Positions 25,178-34,849 of a DNA stretch of 64,000 bases are shown here, in pieces. A model generated the notes under the pieces. The model was not told where the DNA came from, did not search any database, and saw only the letters and a list, made by a program, of their open reading frames with translations. The translations under genes and the position numbers were made by a program. Source of the DNA: Pyxidicoccus trucidator (GTDB lineage: Bacteria; Myxococcota; Myxococcia; Myxococcales; Myxococcaceae); NCBI RefSeq assembly GCF_010894435.1, contig NZ_JAAIXZ010000001.1, positions 898,322 through 962,321 on the forward strand. Reading direction: 5' to 3'. Position 1 is the stretch's first letter. Each line of letters opens with the position of its first letter.

Positions 25178-27805
25178 ATGGCGGAGGGTGAGGTCCGGCA
25201 GTACTGGGTTCGCAACGACAGGGGCACCATGTGGGGGCCCCTCACCCTGCCGACCATCGAGCTGCTCGTGGAGAGCGGCTCCATCAAGGGCAAGCTCCAG
25301 GTCTCCGAGGACGGCCTCAACTTCGCCTTCCCCTGGCGCTTCCCCGAGGCCCGCGACTCCTTCCCCCGAGCCCTGTGGGGCGATGGAGCGCCGGAGGTCC
25401 CGGCCGGGGCGCCCGCCAGTTCGCCGGGTCCCAGGCCCGCTGCGGCTCCGGGCGGCCAGCCCCCGCCGGGAGCGCCTGTAGCAGGCCCGGGCGCGGCGCC
25501 GATGGCGGGCCCCGGCACCCGTCCGCCGATGGCGGGCCCGGGTGCGGCACCGATGGCCGGCCCGGGCGCGGCGCCCATGGCAGGCCCCGGCACCCGTCCG
25601 CCGATGGCGGGCCCGGGCGCAGCGCCCATGGCGGGGCCCGGTACCCGTCCGCCCCAGGGCCCCATGCCGATGGCGGGCCCGGGAACCCGCCCGCCCGTGG
25701 CCCCGGGAGCGGCTCCGGCGGCAGGTCCCGGTCCCCAGGTTCCCCCGGGGCGCCCGGTGGCCGCCCCGCAGCCCGGTGCCGTGCCGGGAAGGCCTCCCGT
25801 TGCGCCCGGCACGCCCCAGGCGGCGGGCCCCACGGTGGCGCCGAATGCCGTCGCCAGAGGCGCCACGGCCCCGACACCGCCTCCGTTCGCCAACCCCACG
25901 GCCGCCGCGCCCGTCGCCGCACCGCCGCCCGCGCCCGGCCCCGCCGTGGTACCGGAAGATGCGTCGCCCTTCACGGTCCCAGCCCAGGGGCCGCTGGACC
26001 AGCACTCCTCCATCCGGCTCTATGGCCGCATCGCCGCCGGGGAGCAGACGGGCCTGCTGTCGCTCCTGCTGTCGGACCGCACCGTCCTCATCCACTTCCG
26101 CAAGGGCAACCCGGAGTTCGTCGACTCGTCGCACGCGGAGGACGCGCTCGGCACGTCCCTGGTGGGGGCGAAGCTCCTCACGCCCGAGCAGCTCCAGCAG
26201 GCCGAGTCCTCGCGAGAACGCTTCGGCGGGGACCTGCTCGCGGCGCTCTTCGGTCAGGGCCTGCTCCAGCCGGCCAGCGCCTTCACGTACCTGGCGCAGC
26301 GCGCGGTGAGCATCCTGTCCAAGGGCCTGCGCGCGGAGTCCGGCACCTTCACCTTCGAGCCGCGTGATTTGCCGGGGCAGAAGGCGATGCCGCTGGGCAA
26401 CCGCTGGGCGGTGCTGAGCGACACGGTGCGCCGCCTGCCGACGGGGGACCTCAAGCGCCGGCTGGCGCCGGTGCTCCAGCTTCCCATCATGAAGTCCGGC
26501 GGACTGGTGGCCGCGAGCGAGCTGCGCCTCACCCCGCACGAGGTCCGCGCGCTGGCTGTCATCGACGGTGTGCGCTCGGTGGCGCAGCTCCTGAACGACT
26601 TCCCGCAGGACGCCGACCACCTGCTGCGCATCTCCTTCCTGCTCAAGGAGCTGGACGCGGTGTCCTTCGCCGCGCCCGCGAGGGCCGCCGCCGTGTCACC
26701 GCCCCCTGGCGCCTCGGCCACGCCGCCCCCGCCGGCCGCCGCGCAGCGGCCCGCGCCACCGCCCCAGGCCACCGCCGCGCGGCCTCCGGGTGCACCACCG
26801 CCCGCCGCCGCTCCCCAGGCGGGGCCTGGCGCCCAGCGCCCGCCGCCCGTGGTGGGCGCGTCCAGTCCAGGTGCTCCCGCCCAGCCCGGCGCACCCCGTC
26901 CCGCCGGCCCGCCCGTCGTGGGCCCGAGCGCCGGAGCGGCATCCCCTCCCCGTCCCGCGGGTGCCGCGCCCGTCGCGGGTCCGGGTGCCACCGCCGCGCG
27001 GCCTCCGGGTGCGCCGCCGCCCGCCGCCGGTGCGGCGCAGCCCCGTCCTCCCGTCGCCGCGCCCCAGGCTCCGCAGCGTCCGGCGCCTCCCACGGTCGCC
27101 GCGGCGCCCGCGAATGCTCCGGGCTCCGAGGAGATTCCCGCGCTGCGTCAGCTGGCCATGGCGATGAAGCAGCAGAACTTCTTCCAGCGACTCAGCCTGA
27201 CGGAGCAGACGAACGCGAGCGCGGTGAAGATTGCCTACTTCCGGCTGGCAAAGCTGTACCACCCGGACACGCTGCCGCAGGGGGCGCCGCCGGAGCTGGA
27301 GAAGCTGAAGGCGGAGGTCTTCGCGTACATCGGCGATGCGTACCGGATGCTCTCGGACGACAAGAGCCGGGCCGAGTACATCGAGGAGCTGAAGAGCGGC
27401 GGCGCCGGGGCCGACGTGGACATCAACTCCATCCTCATGGCCGAGGAGCTGTTCCAGAAGTCCTGCATCCTCGTGAAGGCGCGCAAGTTCCCCGAGGCCG
27501 TGAAGATGCTGGACGAGGCCATCAAGCTGAACGCCGAGGAGGCGGAGTTCTACGCGTGGCGGGGCTACGCGCGCTTCTTCATGGCCACGGACAAGAAGGC
27601 GGCGCAGCCCGAGGCGTTCCGTGAAATCCAGAACGCCATCAAGCGCAATGAGCGCTGCGCGCCCGCGCACTACTTCCTCGGGGTGATTGCCAAGCTGGTG
27701 GGCGATGCTTCGAGCGCCCTGAAGCACTTCAAGAGGACCGTGGAGCTTCAGCCAGACCACATCGACGCGCAGCGGGAGATCCGCATGGCGACGCAGAAGA
27801 AGTAG
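25178..27805 (+). CDS. GYF-like / DUF4388 / J-domain / TPR multidomain protein
   Basis: 875 residues. Residues 1-65: a GYF_2-like domain ([16 protein letters not shown]). Residues about 75-265: low-complexity Pro/Gly/Ala linker with MAGPG repeats. About 280-490: a DUF4388 (PATAN-like) domain, starting [18 protein letters not shown], with a C-terminal winged-helix-like part. About 495-640: a second Pro/Ala/Gln linker. About 665-735: a J-domain with YHPDTLP, keeping the HPD triad needed to stimulate DnaK. About 740-875: TPR-like helices ([35 protein letters not shown]). The set suggests a cytoplasmic scaffold that brings DnaK to a target. The target is not known. Confidence 0.8.
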   Translation: MAEGEVRQYWVRNDRGTMWGPLTLPTIELLVESGSIKGKLQVSEDGLNFAFPWRFPEARDSFPRALWGDGAPEVPAGAPASSPGPRPAAAPGGQPPPGAPVAGPGAAPMAGPGTRPPMAGPGAAPMAGPGAAPMAGPGTRPPMAGPGAAPMAGPGTRPPQGPMPMAGPGTRPPVAPGAAPAAGPGPQVPPGRPVAAPQPGAVPGRPPVAPGTPQAAGPTVAPNAVARGATAPTPPPFANPTAAAPVAAPPPAPGPAVVPEDASPFTVPAQGPLDQHSSIRLYGRIAAGEQTGLLSLLLSDRTVLIHFRKGNPEFVDSSHAEDALGTSLVGAKLLTPEQLQQAESSRERFGGDLLAALFGQGLLQPASAFTYLAQRAVSILSKGLRAESGTFTFEPRDLPGQKAMPLGNRWAVLSDTVRRLPTGDLKRRLAPVLQLPIMKSGGLVAASELRLTPHEVRALAVIDGVRSVAQLLNDFPQDADHLLRISFLLKELDAVSFAAPARAAAVSPPPGASATPPPPAAAQRPAPPPQATAARPPGAPPPAAAPQAGPGAQRPPPVVGASSPGAPAQPGAPRPAGPPVVGPSAGAASPPRPAGAAPVAGPGATAARPPGAPPPAAGAAQPRPPVAAPQAPQRPAPPTVAAAPANAPGSEEIPALRQLAMAMKQQNFFQRLSLTEQTNASAVKIAYFRLAKLYHPDTLPQGAPPELEKLKAEVFAYIGDAYRMLSDDKSRAEYIEELKSGGAGADVDINSILMAEELFQKSCILVKARKFPEAVKMLDEAIKLNAEEAEFYAWRGYARFFMATDKKAAQPEAFREIQNAIKRNERCAPAHYFLGVIAKLVGDASSALKHFKRTVELQPDHIDAQREIRMATQKK
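25490..25715 (+). repeat. Low-complexity repeats encoding the MAGPG linker
   Basis: Short in-frame DNA repeats of about 18-36 bp around 'GCGCCGATGGCGGGCCC' encode AP-MAGPG and [10 protein letters not shown] units. They are expansion-prone and likely vary in copy number between strains. Confidence 0.75.
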
Positions 27806-27874
27806 GGTGCGTCCCCCGTCGTCGTCGGCCGGGGCGCCCTGCCCCCGCCACCTACCAAGAAGGAGTTGAGGAAC

Positions 27875-28165
27875 GTGCCGCTCACCGGGAAGCAACGCCG
27901 CGCCCTGCGCGCGCTAGGACACCACCTGGAGCCGGTGGTCATCGTCGGACAGCACGGCGTCACCGAGGGCGTCATCGCCGCACTCGATCAGGCCCTGACG
28001 GACCACGAGCTCATCAAGGTGAAGATCAACGAAGGCCCGGAGACGCGCCAGGAGGCCGCCGCGAAGATGGCCGAGGGCACCCAGTCAGAGCTGGCCCAGC
28101 TCCTGGGCCGCACCGCGCTGCTCTTCAAGAAGCGGAAGGAGAAGTCGAAGTTCGAGAAGTTCTAA
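27875..28165 (+). CDS. yhbY: YhbY-family CRM-domain RNA-binding protein
   Basis: 96 residues from GTG, placed 9 bp after AAGGAG; an earlier TTG at 27866 is too close to that site. Matches E. coli YhbY over its length: LTGKQRRALRALGHHLEPVVIVGQHGVTEGV, then DHELIKVKINE, then a C-terminal Lys-rich tail. YhbY binds pre-50S rRNA and helps large ribosomal subunit maturation. The GxxG-like loop of the CRM domain is VGQHGVT. Confidence 0.9.
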   Translation: MPLTGKQRRALRALGHHLEPVVIVGQHGVTEGVIAALDQALTDHELIKVKINEGPETRQEAAAKMAEGTQSELAQLLGRTALLFKKRKEKSKFEKF

Positions 28166-28174
28166 GGGCAGGCG

Positions 28175-28993
28175 CTACCAGGACAGGGCTTCGGGCGCCT
28201 CGCTGAAGAGCGCCCGGAGTTCACGGTGTTGCCGCTGCTGCCGCTTCATCTCCCACCACACCGTAGGATGCGCCGCCAGCTGGATGGCCTCGATGCGCCG
28301 CTGGAGCGCTGCACGCGAGGCGCCACCCTCCCGAAGGGTGATGTACTCAGCGAGGCGAGCCCGGTAGGAACCGAAGGCCTCTGCCCGGGCGACCGTGAGG
28401 AGTTCCCGGTTCAGCCGCAGGATGCGCCGCGTGTAGTCGGCCCGCTCGTAGTCGCGTGTGCCCCTCGTGTCCATTGGCTCGAACATGAAGGTGCCCTGAA
28501 GGTCGAGGACCAGGAAGGCCATCGGGTCCTCACCGCGCGGGTCGATGAGCGCGGGCTCGCCCTTGGGTGGGGGCCGTGAGGGAACACGGGAAGAAGAGCT
28601 GACCTCGACAGGCTTGCGTGACCAGCCTGGGAAGACCGCGAACTGGTTGTTCTTCGGCCCGTTACACGGACCACAGGCATACAGGTAGTTGCGCCAGGCG
28701 AAGACCAGCTCCGGATAGAGATCTTTGGGCCGGATGTGCTCGACCTCGTCGGCGGCGGAGTCCTCACAGTACCCGCAGCGTTGAGCCCCTGAGCACATCG
28801 CCGTGAGCTGCCGGCGGACCTCCGCGAACGTCCTGTTCCGGGGAGTGTTGCGCTGCTTGAAGATTCGCTTCGCGGCCTCGACGCGCGCCGTATGGCTCGC
28901 GAGTGCATCCACTTCCGCCTGCCAGCTCATGAGCTGCCGGGCGGCGGTCGTGGGCAGCGGAATGTCGGGCAGCTTGATCACTCCCTGCCCCAC
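28175..28993 (-). CDS. HNH nuclease, PtuB-like (Septu defence)
   Basis: 272 residues. HNH core at residues about 73-116: CGYC, then EVEHIRPKD (His 86), then CGPCN with NN following. The two CxxC pairs bind a structural zinc and the His is the catalytic base. The long helical C-terminus is typical for PtuB-like partners. The start overlaps the 3' end of the ATPase gene by 16 bp, so the two proteins are coupled. In Septu systems PtuB is held by PtuA and released or activated on infection to cut DNA or tRNA; the target here is unknown. Confidence 0.75.
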   Translation of the reverse strand: MGQGVIKLPDIPLPTTAARQLMSWQAEVDALASHTARVEAAKRIFKQRNTPRNRTFAEVRRQLTAMCSGAQRCGYCEDSAADEVEHIRPKDLYPELVFAWRNYLYACGPCNGPKNNQFAVFPGWSRKPVEVSSSSRVPSRPPPKGEPALIDPRGEDPMAFLVLDLQGTFMFEPMDTRGTRDYERADYTRRILRLNRELLTVARAEAFGSYRARLAEYITLREGGASRAALQRRIEAIQLAAHPTVWWEMKRQQRQHRELRALFSEAPEALSW

Positions 28994-30264
28994 GCCTCCG
29001 ATTCATGGACGGTCATCGCCGCGGTGGGCTGGCTCGCGCGCAGGGTTGCCTGCTCCTTGCGCTCAGCAGCGGTAAGCCCCTTCCGCAATTCCTTCATGTT
29101 CAGCTCGGCCAACCGCTGGAGCCTCTCCTTCGCGCGCTCCGACCGGGTGATTCCCTCGCCGAACACGCCCGTGCCATAGGCGTCGAGCACGTTGCCGTAG
29201 ATGAGCCGGTCCAGTTCCACGCCGGTCACCTGCCGAGCCTCTTCATCCGTACCCGGCTTGGGGAGCCGCCAGACCGTCCCCTCTTCCGCTGCCTGACAAA
29301 CCAGGGGGCTGTGGGTCGTGACGAGGAACTGCATCTTCGGGAAGTGCTTCCGGAACCAGAGCCCCACGTTGCGCTGCCACGTCGGGTGCAGGTGGGCGTC
29401 CACCTCGTCGATGAGCACCACGCCCGGCACGTTGATGCGTGTAGGGTCCTTCGCGTCGAAGACCCGTTTGGCGCCATAGGCAGCCACGAGCTGGCGGATA
29501 AGCTCGAAGGTCATGCTCAAGATGGAGCGATAACCATCGCTCAGTTCCTCCACTGGGACATGGTGCCCATTGCCATCCACGAAGATCACCTCGTCCGAGG
29601 TAATCTCCTCCAAGCGCGCATGATGCGGCAGGAAGTCAGGCTGATTGATGAACTTCTTGAGCAAGCGCAGCAGTTGGCCCTCGGGCCCCTTCTCGAGCGC
29701 CTTGAACTTCAACTGCTGAAGCCACTTCAATCCCTCAGTGAGGGCAACGCTCTCGTCGAAAACAGACAGATGGCGAGCAAGTTCGGGGTTGGAGGAAAAG
29801 AGCTGGTCGTAGTCCTTATCTCCCCCGGTGAACCTCCGGAAGGGACCGTACGAGGCAGAGAACCATCCTGTTCTATCCCCCTGCGAGAACCACGCGGGCG
29901 CGTGATCAATGAAGGCGGTCACGGTCCTTGACCCGAACTTCATAGGCGCAAGCTGGAAACCAGCTTGAATCGCGCGGTTCTGCGACTGTTTTTCTTTGCT
30001 CTTGTCGAACCTGGGTTCAGGCGCGAGTGTCAGGTGAACGGCTCCATTCGGCCCGTGCCGTGGCCACCGTGCCAAGTCGACACGGAGCGCGGACGCCCCA
30101 AGATGCCCCACGAGCGCCAGTGCGATAGAGCGCAGGACCGAAGACTTCCCGGATCCGTTATCTCCTAGGATGACGTGCCAGCCCGGTGCGTTCTGGAGTG
30201 GGACCTCCCACTCCAGCTTCCGGATGGCCCGGATGTTCTCGATAGTGAATCGCGTCAGGTACAT
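28978..30264 (-). CDS. SMC/OLD-like AAA ATPase, PtuA-like (Septu defence)
   Basis: 428 residues from ATG (MYLTRFTIENIR), with a GTG five codons upstream as alternative. Walker A is GDNGSGKSS (residues 34-42), the signature-like ELSDGYRS lies near 245, and Walker B VVLIDEVDAHLHP near 282-294, followed by the H-loop region LVTTHSPLV. This is the PtuA order of Septu and of retron-Ec78 effector ATPases. No reverse transcriptase gene is found nearby, so it is a stand-alone Septu-like pair. The C-terminus is helical and charged. Defence role is inferred from family and gene pairing. Confidence 0.8.
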   Translation of the reverse strand: MYLTRFTIENIRAIRKLEWEVPLQNAPGWHVILGDNGSGKSSVLRSIALALVGHLGASALRVDLARWPRHGPNGAVHLTLAPEPRFDKSKEKQSQNRAIQAGFQLAPMKFGSRTVTAFIDHAPAWFSQGDRTGWFSASYGPFRRFTGGDKDYDQLFSSNPELARHLSVFDESVALTEGLKWLQQLKFKALEKGPEGQLLRLLKKFINQPDFLPHHARLEEITSDEVIFVDGNGHHVPVEELSDGYRSILSMTFELIRQLVAAYGAKRVFDAKDPTRINVPGVVLIDEVDAHLHPTWQRNVGLWFRKHFPKMQFLVTTHSPLVCQAAEEGTVWRLPKPGTDEEARQVTGVELDRLIYGNVLDAYGTGVFGEGITRSERAKERLQRLAELNMKELRKGLTAAERKEQATLRASQPTAAMTVHESEAWGRE

Positions 30265-30475
30265 GGCTCGGCCGAACACGCTAGCCGCATCCGCGCTCCG
30301 TTCCCAGAAAGGACGATGATGCTCACGCCAGGGCCACTACGTCTGCACACGGTCCCGACTGCATCCACCGCACCTCCCCTTCCCCCCGGGTAGAACCCGC
30401 CACCCGCCGGATGCACACCTGTGTCATCCGGCAAGGCAATGGCCCCCACCGCGCCGCACCCCAGCTTCCGGGGTG

Positions 30476-32452
30476 ATGCGAGTTCCCGCGACCTTCGCTT
30501 CCATTGCCCTGCTGTTCCTCGTCCCGGGGTCCATGGCCCTGGGCCAGTCCTTCGTCTCCGACGAGGGACTGCACCCGCTCGACGCCGGCCCTCTGGAAGG
30601 CGCGGACTGCTCACTGCGTCCCGAGGGCTGTCTCCCTGTCGCGGCCGCGTCGGCCCGCGAGGTCATCTACGCCTTCCTCGACGAGGGCACGCTGGCGGAC
30701 GCGGACCTCATCCTCGCGGACCGCTGGCCCGTGCCCCGCTTCGAGCCGGTGCACCTCGGCCCGTCGCTCACGTGGACCGAGGACCCCTTCGCGGAGAAGT
30801 ACTGGCGCTTCACCTTCTACGGCATGCGGCCCACGCGCCACCTGCTCTGGGCCTGGCGCCAGACGGGAGACCCGCGCTACCGGGACAAGCTCCTCCACGT
30901 GCTGGAGGGCTTCGTCGTCCGCGGGCACCAGTCCGAGCACGCCTGGGACAAGCACACCGCCGCCTTCCGGGCCATGGTGCTGGTGAACACCTACGTCAAG
31001 CTGCTGTCCGACAAGAGCCTCAAGGAGCCGCTGGCGGGCCGGCTGCGCCTGCGCATCCAGGAGCTGGGGGTCTTCCTCCGAGATCCGAAGAACTTCGAGG
31101 ATGACTACAACCACGGACTCGCCGAGGCCGGGGCGCTGCTGCTCATCGCGGAGAACTTCCCCGGCTTCGACGCCGCGCCCGAGTGGCGGGCCACGGCGGT
31201 AGCGCGGCTGGAGGGGCTGCTCGACAAGGTGCTCGACGCGGACGGCGTCGAGGTGGAGCAGTCGCCCTTCTACCATTTCTACTTCCTGACGGGCTTCTGG
31301 CAGCTCTACCACTGGGCGCACTCCCACGGCGTGCTGCTGTCCCCGGGTGCCGAGCAGCGAATCGTGCAGATGCTCCGCTACGCCACGCACATCGTCCTGC
31401 CGGACGGGGACATCCCGATGATTGGCTCCAGCGTGGAGCGCAACATCCGCAAGTCCCAGGACACGCCGCTGTACCAGCAGATGGCCGTCCTGGACCCGAG
31501 GTTCGCCTATGTCCTCTCCGCCGGCGCCACGGGAACCCCGCCCCCGGAGACTCGCGTGCTCTTCCCCTCGTCTGGACAGGCCGTGCTGCGCTCCAGCTTC
31601 GGGACGGTGAAGAACTTCAAGATGCAGACCCACGTCATCTTCGACGTGGGGCCCTACCGCACGCTACACAGCCACCTGGACGCGCTGGCGGTGCAACTCT
31701 ACTCGGCGGGGCGCACGCTGCTGCCCGACTCGGGCCACTTCACCAACGAGCCCGAGACGGCGGGCTACGACTACTTCCGGGGCACGCGCTCCCACAACAC
31801 GGTGTTGGTGGACGGCAAGGACCAGCGCGAGGGCACCGCGCAAGCGGGGCTCTCCACCGGAGGCCCGCCGGGCGGCTGGGCGTACCAGTCCGGCTGGCAC
31901 GCGCTCTACGACGGCGTGGTGCACAAGCGCGCGGTGGCGCTGCTGCGGCAGGACCTGGTGCTCGTCCTCGACGACCTCGCCAGCGACACCGCGCATACGT
32001 ACGACCAGACCTGGCACCTGTTCCCCCAGGCGGACCTGCAGATGGACCGGCTGCGCGCGAGGGCGCTGGACCCCGTCACCGGGAAGCCCCTGCTCGCCAT
32101 CCAGCAGGTCCTCACGGCCAGCAGCATGACCGTCAACGTCCGCAAGGGACACGCCACGCCAATGGAGGGCTGGCACTCCGCGAAGTTCGAGCAGAAGGAG
32201 CCGGGCTTCACGCTGCGCTGGCGGCGGACGGCGACGAAGCGCGTGCAGTTCGCCACGCTGCTCGTGTCCGGCGGCTTCGCGGAGTCCACCGCGCTGCCTG
32301 CCTTCGTGGAGCGCAACGCCCAGGGCTGGGTGGCCACCGTGTGCATCCCGGATGGCCGGGGCTACCGGCTCACGGTGCTGGACCTGGCGGGCCCCGGAGA
32401 GCGGGCGATGATGGAAGTGACGAGTTCCTGCCCGCTCACACCCGCTCCCTGA
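30476..32452 (+). CDS. Secreted heparinase II/III-like polysaccharide lyase
   Basis: 658 residues from ATG next to a GTG one codon earlier. Signal peptide MRVPATFASIALLFLVPGSMALG. Residues about 40-330: an alpha/alpha-toroid with NHGLAEAGALLLIAE and YHFYFLTGFWQLY. The second half is beta-rich with HSHLDALAVQLYSAGRTLLPDSGHFT and RGTRSHNTVLVDG, the heparinase II/III C-terminal region. These enzymes cleave uronic acid-containing polysaccharides by beta-elimination; the substrate cannot be read from sequence, and alginate or heparin-like glycans are possible. Probably secreted or periplasmic for polysaccharide breakdown. Confidence 0.85.
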   Translation: MRVPATFASIALLFLVPGSMALGQSFVSDEGLHPLDAGPLEGADCSLRPEGCLPVAAASAREVIYAFLDEGTLADADLILADRWPVPRFEPVHLGPSLTWTEDPFAEKYWRFTFYGMRPTRHLLWAWRQTGDPRYRDKLLHVLEGFVVRGHQSEHAWDKHTAAFRAMVLVNTYVKLLSDKSLKEPLAGRLRLRIQELGVFLRDPKNFEDDYNHGLAEAGALLLIAENFPGFDAAPEWRATAVARLEGLLDKVLDADGVEVEQSPFYHFYFLTGFWQLYHWAHSHGVLLSPGAEQRIVQMLRYATHIVLPDGDIPMIGSSVERNIRKSQDTPLYQQMAVLDPRFAYVLSAGATGTPPPETRVLFPSSGQAVLRSSFGTVKNFKMQTHVIFDVGPYRTLHSHLDALAVQLYSAGRTLLPDSGHFTNEPETAGYDYFRGTRSHNTVLVDGKDQREGTAQAGLSTGGPPGGWAYQSGWHALYDGVVHKRAVALLRQDLVLVLDDLASDTAHTYDQTWHLFPQADLQMDRLRARALDPVTGKPLLAIQQVLTASSMTVNVRKGHATPMEGWHSAKFEQKEPGFTLRWRRTATKRVQFATLLVSGGFAESTALPAFVERNAQGWVATVCIPDGRGYRLTVLDLAGPGERAMMEVTSSCPLTPAP

Positions 32453-32485
32453 GCCCCACGGCACGAGGCCCTCTCGCGCCGCCGC

Positions 32486-33274
32486 TCAGCGGCCGGTGAA
32501 GCGTGCTTCGCGGCGCTCGATGAAGGACTGCACGCCCTCGGCCGCATCCTCCGAGCCGACCAGCTGGAGCAACCGGGGGAGCAGGGCCTTCGCGGCGGCC
32601 TCGGGCCCCTCGTGCAGCGTCTGCCGGGCGGAGGCCAGCGTCGCCTGCACACCGAGGGGCGCCTGCTTCGCCACCGTCTCCGCCAGGGCGAGCGCGCGCT
32701 CCAACTGACGGCCGCGCTCCACCACCTCCTGCACGAGCCCGATGCGGTGCGCCTCACGCGCATCGAACTCGTCACCGGTGAGCAGGTAGCGCATGGCGTT
32801 GCCCCAGCCGGCCGCCTGCGGGAAGCGCAGGGTGGCGCCGCCGAAGGGGAAGATGCCGCGCTTGATTTCAATCTGTCCGAAGCGCGCGTCCTCGGAGGCG
32901 ACGGAGATGTCGGCGGCGAGGATGAGCTCGATGGACAGCGTGAGGCACAGGCCCTGGACGGCGACGATGAGCGGCTTGGTGCGCACATCGCCCTGGGTGG
33001 CCCACGGGTCGATGAGGCCCTTCGGCGCGAGCCCCTCACCCTGGGCGAGCGCGGGCGCCACGCTGGCCAGGTCCAGACCGGCGGAGAAGTGGTCTCCCAC
33101 GGCGTACACCACCATGCAGCGCACGTCCGGGTTGCGGTCCGCGTCGGTCATGGCCCCGGCGAACGCGCGCAGCATGCCCAGGTCGAACGCGTTGCGCTTC
33201 TCGGGACGGTTGATGCCGATGACGGCGATGTGGCCACGCACTTCCAGGGTGATGCGGGGGTCGGTCTGGCTCAT
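32486..33274 (-). CDS. Enoyl-CoA hydratase/isomerase (crotonase) family protein
   Basis: 262 residues from ATG (MSQTDPRIT), behind GGGAG. Crotonase pattern: INRPEKRNAFD near residue 18, GDHFSAGLDLASV (first oxyanion loop), PLIVAVQGLCLTLSIELILAADI (second), ARFGQIEIKRGIFPFGGATLRFP. The usual 'GxxxGgG' second loop is changed to LCLTLSIEL, so the substrate or chemistry may differ from straight-chain enoyl-CoA. The gene stands alone, convergent with the heparinase gene. Confidence 0.85.
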   Translation of the reverse strand: MSQTDPRITLEVRGHIAVIGINRPEKRNAFDLGMLRAFAGAMTDADRNPDVRCMVVYAVGDHFSAGLDLASVAPALAQGEGLAPKGLIDPWATQGDVRTKPLIVAVQGLCLTLSIELILAADISVASEDARFGQIEIKRGIFPFGGATLRFPQAAGWGNAMRYLLTGDEFDAREAHRIGLVQEVVERGRQLERALALAETVAKQAPLGVQATLASARQTLHEGPEAAAKALLPRLLQLVGSEDAAEGVQSFIERREARFTGR

Positions 33275-33394
33275 GGGGCTCCCGAGGGGCGAAGAGTCGC
33301 CGGGCATCTTCACCCGTCCCAGGGACGCCGCACATCGCCTTGTGGCCGGAGGACGGCCAAGCATCGTCCACGGCACATCACCCGGCCCGCGACG

Positions 33395-34705
33395 TCAGCG
33401 CGTGAAGCCCGCCGTCTCCGCCGCCAGCTCGGCGCCCTCGGCCAGCCTCTCCAACAGGACCGGCCCGAAGTACTGGCGCATGGACTCACCGCGCCGGTCC
33501 TTCACCAGCTCCGGCGACTCCACGTAGCCCACGTACCCATCCGCCAGCCCGAGCACTCCCGTGGCGCCGGTGCGTCGCACCAGCTCCGCGCCCGCGTCCA
33601 CCGTGGGCTCACCCGGCACGGCCAGCAGCTCCAGCGGTCCCAGCGCCAGCGCGCCCACTTCCGCCACGCGCTGCGCGGAGCTGCACAGCAGGTTGTCCCC
33701 GGCCGCGCGGGTGAACGCCGGCACCAGCCGCGACGCATCCGGACGGGGCATTGCTACCTCCACGCGCGCCAGCGACAGTCGCACCGACTCGCCCACGGGT
33801 GACAGGGCCACCGTGCCCGCCAGCGTCGCCAGCGTCCGGGCGAAGCCCGACACGCGCTCCAGCCCCTTCCCTTCCGAGAAGGCCACCGAGGCGTTGCCCA
33901 CCGTCCCCTGCAACAGCAGCGTCACGCCGCTGCCCTCCGACTCCCGCAGCGCGCTGAGCCGGCCGGGATAGTCCGGGTCCACGTACGCGCGCTCGCGAGG
34001 CACCATCGTCGGGTGCGCCGAGTACAGGAGCAGCTCCGCCACCGGCCCCGCCGCCCCCCGCAGCACCGCGCGAGTCATCGCTCCGTCCGGCGCCGTCCCC
34101 CCGCTGCGCGAGTAGACGAGTCCGGGCTCGCGCACCTCACCCACCTCCAGCTTCACGTCGGTGAGCGACGCGTGCGCCCGCGCCAGCGCATCCACGGCCG
34201 CGGCGGTGATGGCATCCACCGACTCCTGCCGGAAGCGGCCGGTGCCGACGAGCTGCGCCACCAGCCGCTCGTCATACCCACCGAGGGACGAGTGCGTGTG
34301 CGTGGCCATCACCAGCACCTCGCTCAAGCCCAGGGCGGTGGCCTGCGAGCGCACGCGCTCCATCACCTCGCTGGTGACGGAGAGCAGCTCCAGGGACACC
34401 AGCCCCACGCGCGCTCCCCCGGCCTCCAGCACCACCGCGCGCGCATGCAGCGGAGGGTCCGCCTGGCCTGCCTCGGGACGGGGCGGCGAGTAGCCGGCCA
34501 CCACCACCGGGAAGGGCGGCGCGAGGGCCACCTTCGCCGCGCCCGCGCGCAGCGGGCCCTCGCCCCGAGCCTGGGACAGCACCACGGGCGCGCGCTCCGC
34601 CCAGACGCCGCACCAGTTCCAGGACGCCAGCGAATAGGCGGCGCCCACGGTGAGCAACACCAGGGGAATCAGGGAACGCCAGGGAACATGTCGCAGGAAG
34701 GCCAT
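33395..34705 (-). CDS. Membrane-anchored neutral-ceramidase-family hydrolase
   Basis: 436 residues from ATG ([20 protein letters not shown]). One N-terminal membrane segment serves as signal anchor. The mature part matches the N-terminal domain of neutral/alkaline ceramidases: [24 protein letters not shown] (residues about 70-95, read in parts), [26 protein letters not shown], and a C-terminal [15 protein letters not shown] contributes zinc-binding His. Members are widely annotated as ceramidase-like, but most bacterial ones are not tested, so the substrate could be another N-acyl lipid. Myxobacteria contain sphingolipids, which makes the assignment plausible. Confidence 0.72.
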   Translation of the reverse strand: MAFLRHVPWRSLIPLVLLTVGAAYSLASWNWCGVWAERAPVVLSQARGEGPLRAGAAKVALAPPFPVVVAGYSPPRPEAGQADPPLHARAVVLEAGGARVGLVSLELLSVTSEVMERVRSQATALGLSEVLVMATHTHSSLGGYDERLVAQLVGTGRFRQESVDAITAAAVDALARAHASLTDVKLEVGEVREPGLVYSRSGGTAPDGAMTRAVLRGAAGPVAELLLYSAHPTMVPRERAYVDPDYPGRLSALRESEGSGVTLLLQGTVGNASVAFSEGKGLERVSGFARTLATLAGTVALSPVGESVRLSLARVEVAMPRPDASRLVPAFTRAAGDNLLCSSAQRVAEVGALALGPLELLAVPGEPTVDAGAELVRRTGATGVLGLADGYVGYVESPELVKDRRGESMRQYFGPVLLERLAEGAELAAETAGFTR

Positions 34706-34849
34706 TTCGCCGGCCAGAGTACCCGTACACCCCGCGTCCCGCGATGCCTCATGGCCCACATGAGCCGACTCTGGCGGCGGGTGGAATACCCACCAGAGGG
34801 GCATGCGTTCCTGTTCCGCTCATCGCCCGAAAGGAGTAAGGCACGCGCC

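Noticed and set aside
28175-30264. Retron Ec78-like system
   Set aside because: The ATPase/HNH pair matches its effectors, but no reverse transcriptase or retron RNA is found on either side.
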